DNA of 27,585 bases from JAVBMP01 sp031552195 (lineage in GTDB: Bacteria; Desulfobacterota; Desulfovibrionia; Desulfovibrionales; Desulfovibrionaceae), in assembly GCA_031552195.1 (NCBI GenBank), contig JAVBMT010000034.1, positions 1 through 27,585 on the forward strand, in the 5' to 3' direction. The translations under genes were made by a program, and so were the position numbers. Within the stretch, counting starts at the first letter, position 1, and the number at the start of each line of letters is the position of its first letter. Below are positions 1 to 6,968 of this stretch, one piece after another. The notes beneath the pieces were generated by a model, which was given only the letters and a program-made list of their open reading frames with translations, made no database searches and was not told where the DNA came from.

Positions 1-6
1 ACGCTC

Positions 7-36
7 CTTATAAGCGCGAACCCGTCGCCGCGTCAA
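7..36 (-). promoter_or_regulatory. Strong sigma70 promoter firing leftward out of the window (proximal of two)
   Basis: On the minus strand there is TTGACG (36 to 31), an 18-base spacer and TATAAG (12 to 7). A/T-rich tracts typical of an UP element lie just upstream (about 56 to 38). No protein-coding start lies between it and the window edge. An A-rich upstream element with near-consensus boxes is typical of rRNA or tRNA promoters. The transcribed gene lies outside the window, so its identity is inferred. Confidence 0.65.
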
Positions 37-111
37 GAACTTTCTGAAACTTTTTTCCGGCAACCCGTTCAGGGTTTGCCGTCTCCAGCCAGTTCCTCAT
101 CGCGAAGTGGA

Positions 112-140
112 CTTATGCACCCATATACGAAAACTGTCAA
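112..140 (-). promoter_or_regulatory. Sigma70 promoter firing leftward (distal of two)
   Basis: On the minus strand a perfect TTGACA (140 to 135) is followed by a 17-base spacer and CATAAG (117 to 112). It lies about 105 bases upstream of the promoter at 36-7 and points the same way. This resembles the P1/P2 arrangement of rRNA operons. It is downstream of the PilZ gene stop at 238, so it belongs to the next transcription unit to the left. Confidence 0.6.
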
Positions 141-237
141 CAGGAAAAGTTGAGGCTCCTAAAAAAATATAACCCCGCCTGCCTTTAAAGCGCGGACCGT
201 CCCGCTGAAACCCGGCCGCGCCGCAACCAGCGCCTGG

Positions 238-744
238 TCAGCTTTTCTTCTGCCTTATCTGGCGCCTTTCTTCCGCCACGACGAAGCGGATTATCTCGTC
301 CCGGTCCTGTTCTCTTATTCCGGCGAACTCGATTTGATATGCCCCCGCCCCTGCCCTGTCCACGCTTCCGGCCACAAAAACCGTTTGCACGGGCAGTTCG
401 GAAAGCTGCAGGGCAACTTCAATATTGTCGCCTGGTTTCAAGGGATATTCGCAGGTAAAGCGCATGCCTCCGCCGCTTAGGTTCGACGTAAGCAGGGAAT
501 ATTCAAAAACCCTTGTAAGATCTTCCCCTTGAAGACGGGCCAAAATGGCGTCAAGCTTGTTGTCCATTTCGACCAGGAAGTTGACCAGCGTATCCGGAAG
601 CGTGCCCTGGCGGACAAGACGTTCGCGCGCCCCGCTGCCGGATACGCGCATTCCGCCATGGAACAGCGGCTCGGAAAGACTTTCCAACAGCCTGAACATG
701 CCTGGCACAGCGCATTCGACGCTGGCGTAAATTTGATCCGCCAC
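238..744 (-). CDS. PilZ-domain protein, atypical
   Basis: This 168-residue soluble protein has an N-terminal helical part (about 1-73) and a PilZ-like beta barrel (about 75-165). The second half of the c-di-GMP motif is visible as N88-x-S90-G-G-G. The usual upstream RxxxR motif is not: only R70 and R78 are near, in the wrong spacing. PilZ domains normally bind c-di-GMP through both motifs, so binding here is doubtful or uses other residues. The start is GTG at 744, preceded by a GGAGGGG ribosome site. It is the last gene of the ileS operon, 33 bases after the ferredoxin gene. Its role is not shown by the sequence; PilZ proteins usually act in motility, surface or polysaccharide control. Confidence 0.8.
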   Translation of the reverse strand: MADQIYASVECAVPGMFRLLESLSEPLFHGGMRVSGSGARERLVRQGTLPDTLVNFLVEMDNKLDAILARLQGEDLTRVFEYSLLTSNLSGGGMRFTCEYPLKPGDNIEVALQLSELPVQTVFVAGSVDRAGAGAYQIEFAGIREQDRDEIIRFVVAEERRQIRQKKS

Positions 745-777
745 AACCCCTCCAAGCTGTATATCGCCCGCAAGGGC

Positions 778-1242
778 TTAAAAGACCTCGTCGTCAAGGT
801 CAACGCTCATCGCACCGACCGGACAGGCTCTGGTGCAAAGACCGCAAGCGGTACATCGTTCCTTGTCAAACGTCACCCGCCTGCTTTCCGGATCATTGGT
901 CAAGGCTCCGGCCGGGCAGACGCCGGTGCAAAGACCGCAATGCATGCAGCTTTCCTCGTTGCGGAAAATGCGTTGTTCCGCCGCGCTGAGGCTTATGCCC
1001 TGCTCTTTGAGGTAAGCGGAAGCCTGCTTCCAGTTTTCTTCCTGCCCTTCTATTTCCATGGTCAGAAAGCCGTCTTTGCGCGGGGTTATCTGGGCCTTGA
1101 TTATGCTGAAGGTAATGTCGAACTGGCGCACAAGCCTGCAGATTACAGGACTGCCCGAGCTTTCCGGCGGGAAGCTCAGATGCACTATTTTGCGGTAACC
1201 TTTGGCGCGCTTATGCCCGTTGCTGTTTTCGCGATTTTCCAT
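778..1242 (-). CDS. NIL-domain 2[4Fe-4S] ferredoxin-like protein
   Basis: A 154-residue cytoplasmic protein. Residues about 19-90 look like a NIL domain, the small ligand-binding-type fold found at the C-terminus of methionine importer ATPases and in some ferredoxins. Residues 97-145 hold two CxxCxxCxxxCP motifs (C99, C102, C105, C109 and C130, C133, C136, C140), so two [4Fe-4S] clusters are expected. The family is common in anaerobes and is thought to carry electrons or sense sulfur metabolites; the partner is unknown. The ATG at 1242 has a GGAG site 5 bases upstream. It sits between the CpoB-like lipoprotein gene and the PilZ gene on the same strand and is probably cotranscribed with both. 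Confidence 0.9.
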   Translation of the reverse strand: MENRENSNGHKRAKGYRKIVHLSFPPESSGSPVICRLVRQFDITFSIIKAQITPRKDGFLTMEIEGQEENWKQASAYLKEQGISLSAAEQRIFRNEESCMHCGLCTGVCPAGALTNDPESRRVTFDKERCTACGLCTRACPVGAMSVDLDDEVF

Positions 1243-1339
1243 TTCAGCTCCGAATGGTGCCGGTTAGCCCCCCGCGAAAGCGGCGGGGCGGATTGACTAA
1301 ATTTTTCCGGCCAGGTCTTTCGCCCCTGGAACAGCCTGA

Positions 1340-2233
1340 TCAGGGGTTGGCTTTAAGAAATTTCCTGGCGCGTTCGGCTTCGGCGCTTTTGGGATATTTG
1401 GCGATAAGCTCGTTCAGGCGCACTTTGCCCCCGTCTTTTTTCCCGGCGCTATAAAGGGCCATTCCCTGTTTAAGCATGGAAGACTGATATTTGGCGCTTC
1501 CTGGAAATTTTTCCAGCACGTTGTTATAGGCCAGGGCCGCCCGCGCGTAATCACCAAGCTGAAAGTAGCATTCACCCTGCCAGAAATAGGCGTTTCCGGC
1601 CAGATTATGCTTTGGATAGGCGGTCACAAGCTCGTCAAAGATCTTGATCCCGTCACGGTAGCGTTTGCTGCCGAAAGCTTTGGTCCCGGCTTCGTAAAGC
1701 GCGGCGGCCTTGTCTTCCTGGGCCTCAGCCGGAGCGGCCGTTTGGGACTGGCCAGCCCCGGAGCTTCCCGCCGCGCCGGGTTGGGCGGTTGTGGTTACGC
1801 CTGGCTGAGCCTGGCCGGCAGCGGGGGTTCCGCCCGCAGCGCCTGGCGCCGCGGGCATATCCGGGGCGTCAAGAGCCTCCACCTTCATGCCCAGTTCCGA
1901 GGCCATCTGCCGCATGGCGGTTTCAAGCCTGGCCGTTCTGGCCTGAAGCTGGGCTAGCCCGCCGCCGCCGCCCATATTCATCTCGTCAAGCTGCCCTTTG
2001 ACCATATTGAGATCCTGGCGCATAGACTGCATTTGGGCCCACATTTCCGCCTGCCCGCTCAGCATGCTGCTGCTGGAAGGACCGGACTGCGAAAGGGCTT
2101 TTATCTGCTGATCGTGCTGGTTCACGCGCTGGTAAAGATTATTGATGTCATCCTGGCCGGAGCTGGACACGCAAGCGCTCAGGCCCACGGACGAACACAT
2201 CAGCAGAACCAGGGAACGAAGGTATTTTTTCAT
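1340..2233 (-). CDS. CpoB/YbgF-like outer-membrane-associated lipoprotein with TPRs
   Basis: I take the second ATG (2233) as the start because GGAG lies 7 bases before it and it opens directly into a signal peptide; the ATG at 2245 would put the ribosome site inside the gene. The 297-residue product has a lipobox L18-S-A-C21, so C21 should be lipidated. Predicted helical or coiled-coil stretches lie at about 25-50 and 65-118, followed by an Ala/Gly/Pro/Gln-rich linker (about 122-172) and tetratricopeptide repeats (about 175-290). This order matches the Tol-Pal-associated CpoB/YbgF family, which coordinates peptidoglycan synthesis with outer membrane constriction. E. coli CpoB is a periplasmic protein without a lipid anchor, so the lipobox is a difference. 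No tolQRAB-pal genes are in the window, so the link to Tol-Pal is by family only. Confidence 0.82.
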   Translation of the reverse strand: MKKYLRSLVLLMCSSVGLSACVSSSGQDDINNLYQRVNQHDQQIKALSQSGPSSSSMLSGQAEMWAQMQSMRQDLNMVKGQLDEMNMGGGGGLAQLQARTARLETAMRQMASELGMKVEALDAPDMPAAPGAAGGTPAAGQAQPGVTTTAQPGAAGSSGAGQSQTAAPAEAQEDKAAALYEAGTKAFGSKRYRDGIKIFDELVTAYPKHNLAGNAYFWQGECYFQLGDYARAALAYNNVLEKFPGSAKYQSSMLKQGMALYSAGKKDGGKVRLNELIAKYPKSAEAERARKFLKANP

Positions 2234-2263
2234 GGTTATCTCCATAAAAAAGTTGTCGATAAA

Positions 2264-2533
2264 CTATCTATTAGCCGTCTTATCCTTTAGCGGCAAGGGG
2301 GGCAAGGCCCTTTTGCGGCCGAACAGGATGTAAACAAGCCCCCCGATCACCGGCACGAGCATGCTCAAGCCTATCCAGGCGATCTGTTCCTGCACCGTGG
2401 CGAATCGCCTGGTGGTGGAATGCCAGATAGCCCAGAAGCCCGGCAGGGTCGGAAGAAAAATGATTATGCAGGTAAGCCAGAGCGGAGCGCCGGGAATAAG
2501 GCCTTCCAGGGCCTGAAGATTTATTCCTACCAT
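2264..2533 (-). CDS. Small PLDc_N-type membrane protein
   Basis: This is an 89-residue protein with two predicted transmembrane helices (about 17-38 and 51-71) and a basic cytoplasmic tail. The segment GLVYILFGRKR (66-75 region) is typical of the PLDc_N domain, the membrane anchor found at the N-terminus of cardiolipin synthases and, as here, in stand-alone small proteins. No phospholipase HKD motif follows, so it should not be catalytic. The ATG at 2533 has AGGA 8 bases upstream. It starts 2 bases after the lspA stop, so translation is probably coupled. Function is unknown. Confidence 0.8.
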   Translation of the reverse strand: MVGINLQALEGLIPGAPLWLTCIIIFLPTLPGFWAIWHSTTRRFATVQEQIAWIGLSMLVPVIGGLVYILFGRKRALPPLPLKDKTANR

Positions 2534-2535
2534 GT

Positions 2536-3045
2536 TTACTGTCCTTTTTCTCCGTTCGCGTCTTCCGTTTCATGGCGGGTTTTCCACATCTGCAGGGCAA
2601 GGCCGAACACGCCGAGGCAGATCGCTATGTCGGCCACGTTAAAGGCCGGCCAATGCCAGCCGCTGATGTGAAAATCCAGAAAGTCTACAACATATTTATA
2701 ATGCACGCGGTCGATAAGATTGCCGGCGGCTCCGCCCAATATGAATCCGAGGGCGGAAAAAAACAGCGGACTCTCGCTCTTTTCCGTTTTGGCGATGAAA
2801 AAAATGATCATTCCGGCTACAACCGCGGCCACGCCGAAAAACCAAAGTTGAGCTGTGCTGTCGGGGTTATTCATGAAACCGAAAGCCGCCCCGGTGTTAT
2901 GCACCCGCACCAGATTGAAAAAACCTTCTATCAGAGGAACGGATTCCCAGGGCACGAACGAGCGAACCACGGCTATTTTGCTGACCTGGTCAAGCAGCAA
3001 AACCATAACGGATACCGCGAACAATATTTTAAAACGCCTGCGCAT
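2536..3045 (-). CDS. lspA: Lipoprotein signal peptidase (signal peptidase II)
   Basis: LspA cleaves the signal peptide of prolipoproteins just before the lipidated cysteine, in the inner membrane. The 169-residue product has four predicted transmembrane helices and the family motifs G108-N-L-I-D-R113 and F135-N-V-A-D139. D121 and D139 are 18 residues apart, matching the catalytic aspartate pair of the E. coli enzyme. I chose the ATG at 3045 because GGAGG lies 9 bases before it; the longer frame would begin with a TTG at 3063 lacking a clear site. It follows ileS by 55 bases, the common ileS-lspA order in bacteria, and is two genes upstream of a lipoprotein that it probably processes. Confidence 0.96.
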   Translation of the reverse strand: MRRRFKILFAVSVMVLLLDQVSKIAVVRSFVPWESVPLIEGFFNLVRVHNTGAAFGFMNNPDSTAQLWFFGVAAVVAGMIIFFIAKTEKSESPLFFSALGFILGGAAGNLIDRVHYKYVVDFLDFHISGWHWPAFNVADIAICLGVFGLALQMWKTRHETEDANGEKGQ

Positions 3046-3100
3046 GGTTCCGCACCTCCACAACGGTCGGGCCAGCCGGCCGCGGTTTTAGGCCGGGCGT

Positions 3101-5956
3101 TCACGCGCCGGCCGTTTCGCCCAATTCATGCAGCACGCTCGTACAGCGCGGGCAGCATTCCGCATGCGCCGGGTCGCTGCCCAGCTCTGTGCTGTAAATC
3201 CAGCAACGAGCGCACTTCTTCCCTTCGGCCTTGCTTATGCCGAGCCGCAGCCCGGCCAAAGCCTCGGGCAGGTCTTCAGGGGCCAGGGCGTCCGGTCCCG
3301 CTTCCGCCAGAGGCCTCAAAACAAGTTGAGATACTATGAACACGGCCCGAAGGTCGGTTTTTACGGCTGAAAGTTCCGCCAGCAAGGCATCCGGCAGATA
3401 CATGACCACCCGGGCGTCCAGCGAATGCCCGATCTCTCCGTTCTTGCGCATGGGTTCGGCGGCTTTGGTCACTTCCGCGCGCAAGGCGAGGATTTTTTCC
3501 CACGCCGCCCGCTCCGCCGCGCTGAAACCGAGGCCGGAAAGTTCCGGCTCCGGAGCGGCGAAAATGGTGCCTGCCCCTCCGGCAGCTTCGCGCAGAACGG
3601 GCGGCAGGTGCTGGTAAACTTCTTCCGCCGTGAATGACAGAACCGGGGCCATGCCGCGCACCAGCAGCAGCAATATGCCGTAAAGCGCGGTTTGGGCCGA
3701 AAGGCGCTCGGGGCTTTGAGGCGCAAAGGAATACAGCCTGTCTTTCAGGGCGTCCAGGTAAAACGCGGAGAGGTCTGTAACGCAAAGGTTATGCAGGGTA
3801 TGAAACACCTTGTGGAATTCGTATTCCGTATAGGCGTCCTGCACCTTCCGGTTGGCCTGCAAAGCGAGGTCAAGGGCGAAGCGGTCAAACGGGTCGAGCT
3901 CGCCCAAGGGCAGGGCGGCGGCCGGATCGAAATCTTTCAGGTTTCCAAGCAGATAGCGGCAAGTATTGCGGATTTTGCGGTAAGCGTCAACCTGGCGGTT
4001 CAGAATTTCGTCTGAAATCCTGACATCTTCCCGGTAATCGACCGAGGCCACCCACATGCGCAGGATTTCCGCCCCGTGCTTGTCTATCACTTCCTGCGGC
4101 AAAATGGTGTTGCCGATGGATTTGGACATTTTTTTGCCGTCTTTGTCCACCACATAGCCGTGGGTGAGCACGGTCTTATACGGGGGAACCCCGCGCAGCC
4201 CCATGCTGGCGAGCAGGGAACTGTGAAACCAGCCCCGGTGCTGGTCGGAGCCTTCAAGGTACATATCCGCCGGAAAGGCGCATTCTTCGCGCTGTTCCAG
4301 AACAGCCGCCCAACTGGTGCCGGAGTCGAACCAGACGTCGAGAATGTCTGTTTCTCTCTTCCATTTGGCGCCGCCGCAATGCGGGCACGCAAGGCCTTCA
4401 GGCACAAGCTCTTCAAGCGGGGCTTCAAACCAGTAATCGCAGCCTGTGGGGTGTTTTTCAAAACGGCCGGCCATTTCCGTGTTCCAGGCGTGGTCGTGCC
4501 AGGCCTCTCCGCACGCCTCGCAAAGCAGGGCCACTATCGGAACGCCCCATACGCGCTGGCGCGAAATGCACCAGTCCGGCCGGTTTTCTATCATGCTGTA
4601 AATACGCTCTTCACCCCAGGCGGGGATCCAGCGCACGTCGTTTTTTATGGCTTCAAGCGTTTTGGCGCGCAGGCCGCCCTTGTCCATCATAATGAACCAT
4701 TGCGTGGTGGCCCGGAAAATAACCGGTTTTTTGCAGCGCCAGCAATGCGGGTAAGAGTGGCTGAGCTTTCCCTGGGCCAGCAGATTGCCCACACGCTCCA
4801 GCTCTTCAATAACCTTGGGGTTGGCTTCAAAAACGTTCATTCCGGAAAAAAGCGGAACGCTTTCAAGAAAGCGGGCCTGGTCGTCCAGCGGAGAATAAAC
4901 GTCAAGCCCGTATTTGAGGCCTACCTCATAGTCTTCCCGCCCGTGGCCCGGAGCGGTGTGCACGCAGCCGGTTCCGGCGTCCAGGGTGACATGTTCGCCC
5001 AGAACGATAAGAGATTTACGCGGATAGAACGGATGTTCGGCCTCAAGCCTTTCCAGCAGAGCCCCCTTGAACACGGCCAGAACTTCCGGGGCGTTCCAGC
5101 CGAAGGCCTTGGCGCAGTCTTCAAGAAGAGCCTCGGCCAGAACGTACTGGCAGCCGGCGGCCTGAACCAGAACGTAGTCAAATTCCGGGTGCAGGGCCAC
5201 GCCCATGTTATCCGGCAAAGTCCAGGGCGTTGTGGTCCAGATGACCACATAGGCCCTGGAGGGGTCGGCCTGGGGTAATTTTTCCTTAAGCCGGGGGTCG
5301 TTCAGGGGAAAGCGCACATAGATGGATGGCGAGCTGTGGTCGCTGTATTCAACCTCGGCTTCAGCCAGGGCGGTGTGGCAGGAACCGCACCAATAAATAG
5401 GTTTTTTGCTGCGCTGCACCGAGCCTTTGGCCATAAAGTTGCCCAGCTCGCGCGCGGTCGCGGCTTCGTAAGAAGGGTGCATGGAGGCATAGGGCTTTTC
5501 CCACACGCCCATAACCCCGAGGCGCTTGAATTCCTTACGCTGGATGTCGATATATTTGGCCGCGTATTCGCGGCAGAGCTTGCGCACCACCGGCGTGGGC
5601 AAGTCTTTCTTTTTCTGGCCGAGGCTGTGCTCGACCTTCAGCTCTATGGGCAGGCCGTGGCAGTCCCACCCCGGGACGTATTCAGCCTTGAAGCCTTGCA
5701 AATTGCGCGATTTTACCACTATGTCCTTCAATATCTTGTTCAGGGCCGTGCCGAGGTGGATGTTGCCGTTGGCATAGGGCGGGCCGTCATGCAGCATGTA
5801 TACGCCCTTTCCTTTCGCGGCCGCGGCTTCAATCATGGCCTTGTAAGCAAAGGAGTCTTCCCAGTATTGCAAGGTTTGCGGTTCGCGCTGGGTAAGATTG
5901 GCCTTCATGGCGAAGGTTGTTTCCGGCAGGTTCAAAGTGTTTTTATAATCGCTCAT
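3101..5956 (-). CDS. ileS: Isoleucine--tRNA ligase
   Basis: The 951-residue class Ia synthetase attaches isoleucine to tRNA-Ile. The HIGH-equivalent signature reads H67-L-G-T70, followed by the typical ALNKILKD. KMSKS is at 609-613. The CP1 editing domain lies between them (about 190-400), and the tRNA anticodon-binding region follows KMSKS. The C-terminus has a zinc-finger pattern C915-x2-C918 ... C935-x2-C938, as in the E. coli-type enzyme. The ATG at 5956 has GGAG 5 bases upstream; the frame extends 27 bases further but without a better site. It is the first gene of the operon and has a promoter-like sequence 38 bases upstream. I see no T-box leader. Confidence 0.98.
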   Translation of the reverse strand: MSDYKNTLNLPETTFAMKANLTQREPQTLQYWEDSFAYKAMIEAAAAKGKGVYMLHDGPPYANGNIHLGTALNKILKDIVVKSRNLQGFKAEYVPGWDCHGLPIELKVEHSLGQKKKDLPTPVVRKLCREYAAKYIDIQRKEFKRLGVMGVWEKPYASMHPSYEAATARELGNFMAKGSVQRSKKPIYWCGSCHTALAEAEVEYSDHSSPSIYVRFPLNDPRLKEKLPQADPSRAYVVIWTTTPWTLPDNMGVALHPEFDYVLVQAAGCQYVLAEALLEDCAKAFGWNAPEVLAVFKGALLERLEAEHPFYPRKSLIVLGEHVTLDAGTGCVHTAPGHGREDYEVGLKYGLDVYSPLDDQARFLESVPLFSGMNVFEANPKVIEELERVGNLLAQGKLSHSYPHCWRCKKPVIFRATTQWFIMMDKGGLRAKTLEAIKNDVRWIPAWGEERIYSMIENRPDWCISRQRVWGVPIVALLCEACGEAWHDHAWNTEMAGRFEKHPTGCDYWFEAPLEELVPEGLACPHCGGAKWKRETDILDVWFDSGTSWAAVLEQREECAFPADMYLEGSDQHRGWFHSSLLASMGLRGVPPYKTVLTHGYVVDKDGKKMSKSIGNTILPQEVIDKHGAEILRMWVASVDYREDVRISDEILNRQVDAYRKIRNTCRYLLGNLKDFDPAAALPLGELDPFDRFALDLALQANRKVQDAYTEYEFHKVFHTLHNLCVTDLSAFYLDALKDRLYSFAPQSPERLSAQTALYGILLLLVRGMAPVLSFTAEEVYQHLPPVLREAAGGAGTIFAAPEPELSGLGFSAAERAAWEKILALRAEVTKAAEPMRKNGEIGHSLDARVVMYLPDALLAELSAVKTDLRAVFIVSQLVLRPLAEAGPDALAPEDLPEALAGLRLGISKAEGKKCARCWIYSTELGSDPAHAECCPRCTSVLHELGETAGA

Positions 5957-5993
5957 GTAAGCTCCACGAATATATTTTCGCAACTATCACGTT

Positions 5994-6024
5994 ATTATAA
6001 TGATGCAAGGTTGTTTTGTGCCAA
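5994..6024 (-). promoter_or_regulatory. Putative ileS operon promoter
   Basis: On the minus strand TTGGCA (6024 to 6019) is followed by a 19-base spacer and a perfect TATAAT (5999 to 5994), 38 bases before the ileS start. The spacer is longer than ideal, but the -10 box is consensus and lies in an A/T-rich stretch between a terminator-like hairpin and the gene. It would drive the six-gene ileS-to-PilZ unit. Confidence 0.5.
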
Positions 6025-6051
6025 TCAAAGCTGGAAGTCAAGCCTTGGAGG

Positions 6052-6068
6052 AAAAAACGGCTCAGCCG
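6052..6068 (-). terminator. Possible Rho-independent terminator after pgpA
   Basis: On the minus strand CGGC-TGA-GCCG (6068 to 6058) is followed by six T residues (6057 to 6052). A second GC-rich hairpin (CGCCC/GGGCG type) sits just before it at about 6067-6083. The stem is only four base pairs, so its strength is uncertain, but it lies between the pgpA stop and the ileS promoter, where a terminator would be expected. Confidence 0.45.
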
Positions 6069-6085
6069 CCCCCGCGCGGGCGTTT

Positions 6086-6574
6086 TCAGAAAGCGGCCGC
6101 CCCGCGCCCGCAAAGTTTTACCAGAATCCACAAACTTCCGGCGGCGTAAATTCCGGCCAGGGCATCGTCAAGCATTACCCCGAACCCGGCCGGAAATATT
6201 TTTTCCACCTTTTTGATAGGCCAGGGCTTGAGGATGTCGAAAAAGCGGAAAAGGGCGAAAGCGGCCAGAAGCCAATGCCAGGAAAGAACGCTGAAAGGCA
6301 GGCAGGCAAGCCATTGCCCCAGCACCTCGTCAATCACCACGCAGCCAGGGTCTTTATCGCCCAGAATGACTTCCGCGCGCCCGGCCGCCCAGGCCCCGCT
6401 CAAAAAAACGCCCAGCAGCACGGCAACGCGCCCGAACAAGGGCAAGGGCATAAAAAGGAACGGGGCCAGAAGGACGGCTACGGCCGAACCGCAAGTTCCC
6501 GGAGCCGCGGGGCTGAGTCCGGCGGGTTCCACCCGGCTGTAAGCCAGTGCAAGGCGGTCCGTTACTTTGCTCAT
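6086..6574 (-). CDS. pgpA: Phosphatidylglycerophosphatase A
   Basis: PgpA removes the phosphate from phosphatidylglycerol phosphate to give phosphatidylglycerol, in the inner membrane. The 162-residue protein has the family signatures: G27-T-C-G near the N-terminus, D75-P-G-C-V-V-I-D-E83, F112-D-I-L-K-P-W-P-I120 and G130-F-G-V-M-L-D-D137. Several hydrophobic helices lie between them. Length and motif order are normal for the family. The ATG at 6574 has AGGAG 6 bases upstream. Upstream it abuts the palindromic repeat that begins at 6595, so its promoter may lie in or beyond that element. It is separated from ileS by a terminator-like hairpin and a promoter, so it is probably its own unit. Confidence 0.95.
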   Translation of the reverse strand: MSKVTDRLALAYSRVEPAGLSPAAPGTCGSAVAVLLAPFLFMPLPLFGRVAVLLGVFLSGAWAAGRAEVILGDKDPGCVVIDEVLGQWLACLPFSVLSWHWLLAAFALFRFFDILKPWPIKKVEKIFPAGFGVMLDDALAGIYAAGSLWILVKLCGRGAAAF

Positions 6575-6594
6575 ATAGCTCCTGACTCCATCGT

Positions 6595-6903
6595 TAGAGC
6601 ATTTTAACTTTGAAATATCTCCGCAAGAATCGATTTTGGATACGGAAGGCTATATTTTATCCGGCATGTACACTCCCGAAGCGGCTTGTACTATAGAGCA
6701 GTTCAACTTTGGAAAAAGTGGGACTACCCTGCAAGGATTTGTCTTCAAATCCTTGCAGCTGGATGGTTATAGGCGGGCTTTGCCTGCCGTCAAGCAATCA
6801 TCTCAAAGCGAAAATACTCTAAAGACACGCCGCGCTGCTCGCTTGCGGCCGCAGGCTAACGCGACCGCCAGGGCATTGAAGCTTTTTCAAAGTTAAAATG
6901 TCC
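6595..6903. repeat. Intergenic element with 16-bp terminal inverted repeats, an internal repeat copy and a perfect hairpin
   Basis: The gap 6575-6968 holds no convincing gene. CATTTTAACTTTGAAA at 6600-6615 is matched exactly by its reverse complement at 6885-6900, bounding about 300 bases. A related copy (TAGAGCAGTTCAACTTTG) starts at about 6693 in the same orientation as the left end. Inside is a perfect 13-bp hairpin (arms 6729-6741 and 6746-6758, loop TCTT) and a GC-rich one (6772-6778 with 6782-6788). A GC-rich tail at 6826-6842 recurs inverted at 27469-27485. No transposase is present, so it is either a non-autonomous (MITE-like) element or a dispersed intergenic repeat. A weaker inverted repeat (6928-6934 with 6943-6949) follows, near the end of the next gene. 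Confidence 0.6.
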
Positions 6904-6968
6904 TGGATTTTTTAACGTTATTTCCCACCCCTTTCCAAACGCAAAGGGGCGACGGGCCGCGCTTTCAT

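Noticed and set aside
529..1296. A 255-residue plus-strand frame
   Set aside because: It runs antisense to the ferredoxin and PilZ genes, which have clear motifs and ribosome sites.
6003..6023. A TGGCAC...TTGCAT arrangement resembling a sigma54 promoter upstream of ileS
   Set aside because: The GG and GC elements are 14 bases apart instead of 10, and a perfect TATAAT box sits in the same place.
5957..6050. T-box riboswitch upstream of ileS
   Set aside because: The leader is only about 30 bases from the likely start, with no specifier loop or antiterminator.
4076..6607. Long plus-strand frames of about 400 residues (4076-5278 and 5336-6607)
   Set aside because: Both are antisense shadows of ileS and pgpA in GC-rich DNA, with no recognisable domains.
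6636..6896. An 86-residue frame inside the repeat element
   Set aside because: It spans the hairpins and ends in the terminal inverted repeat, lacks a clear ribosome site and looks like a by-product of the repeat.
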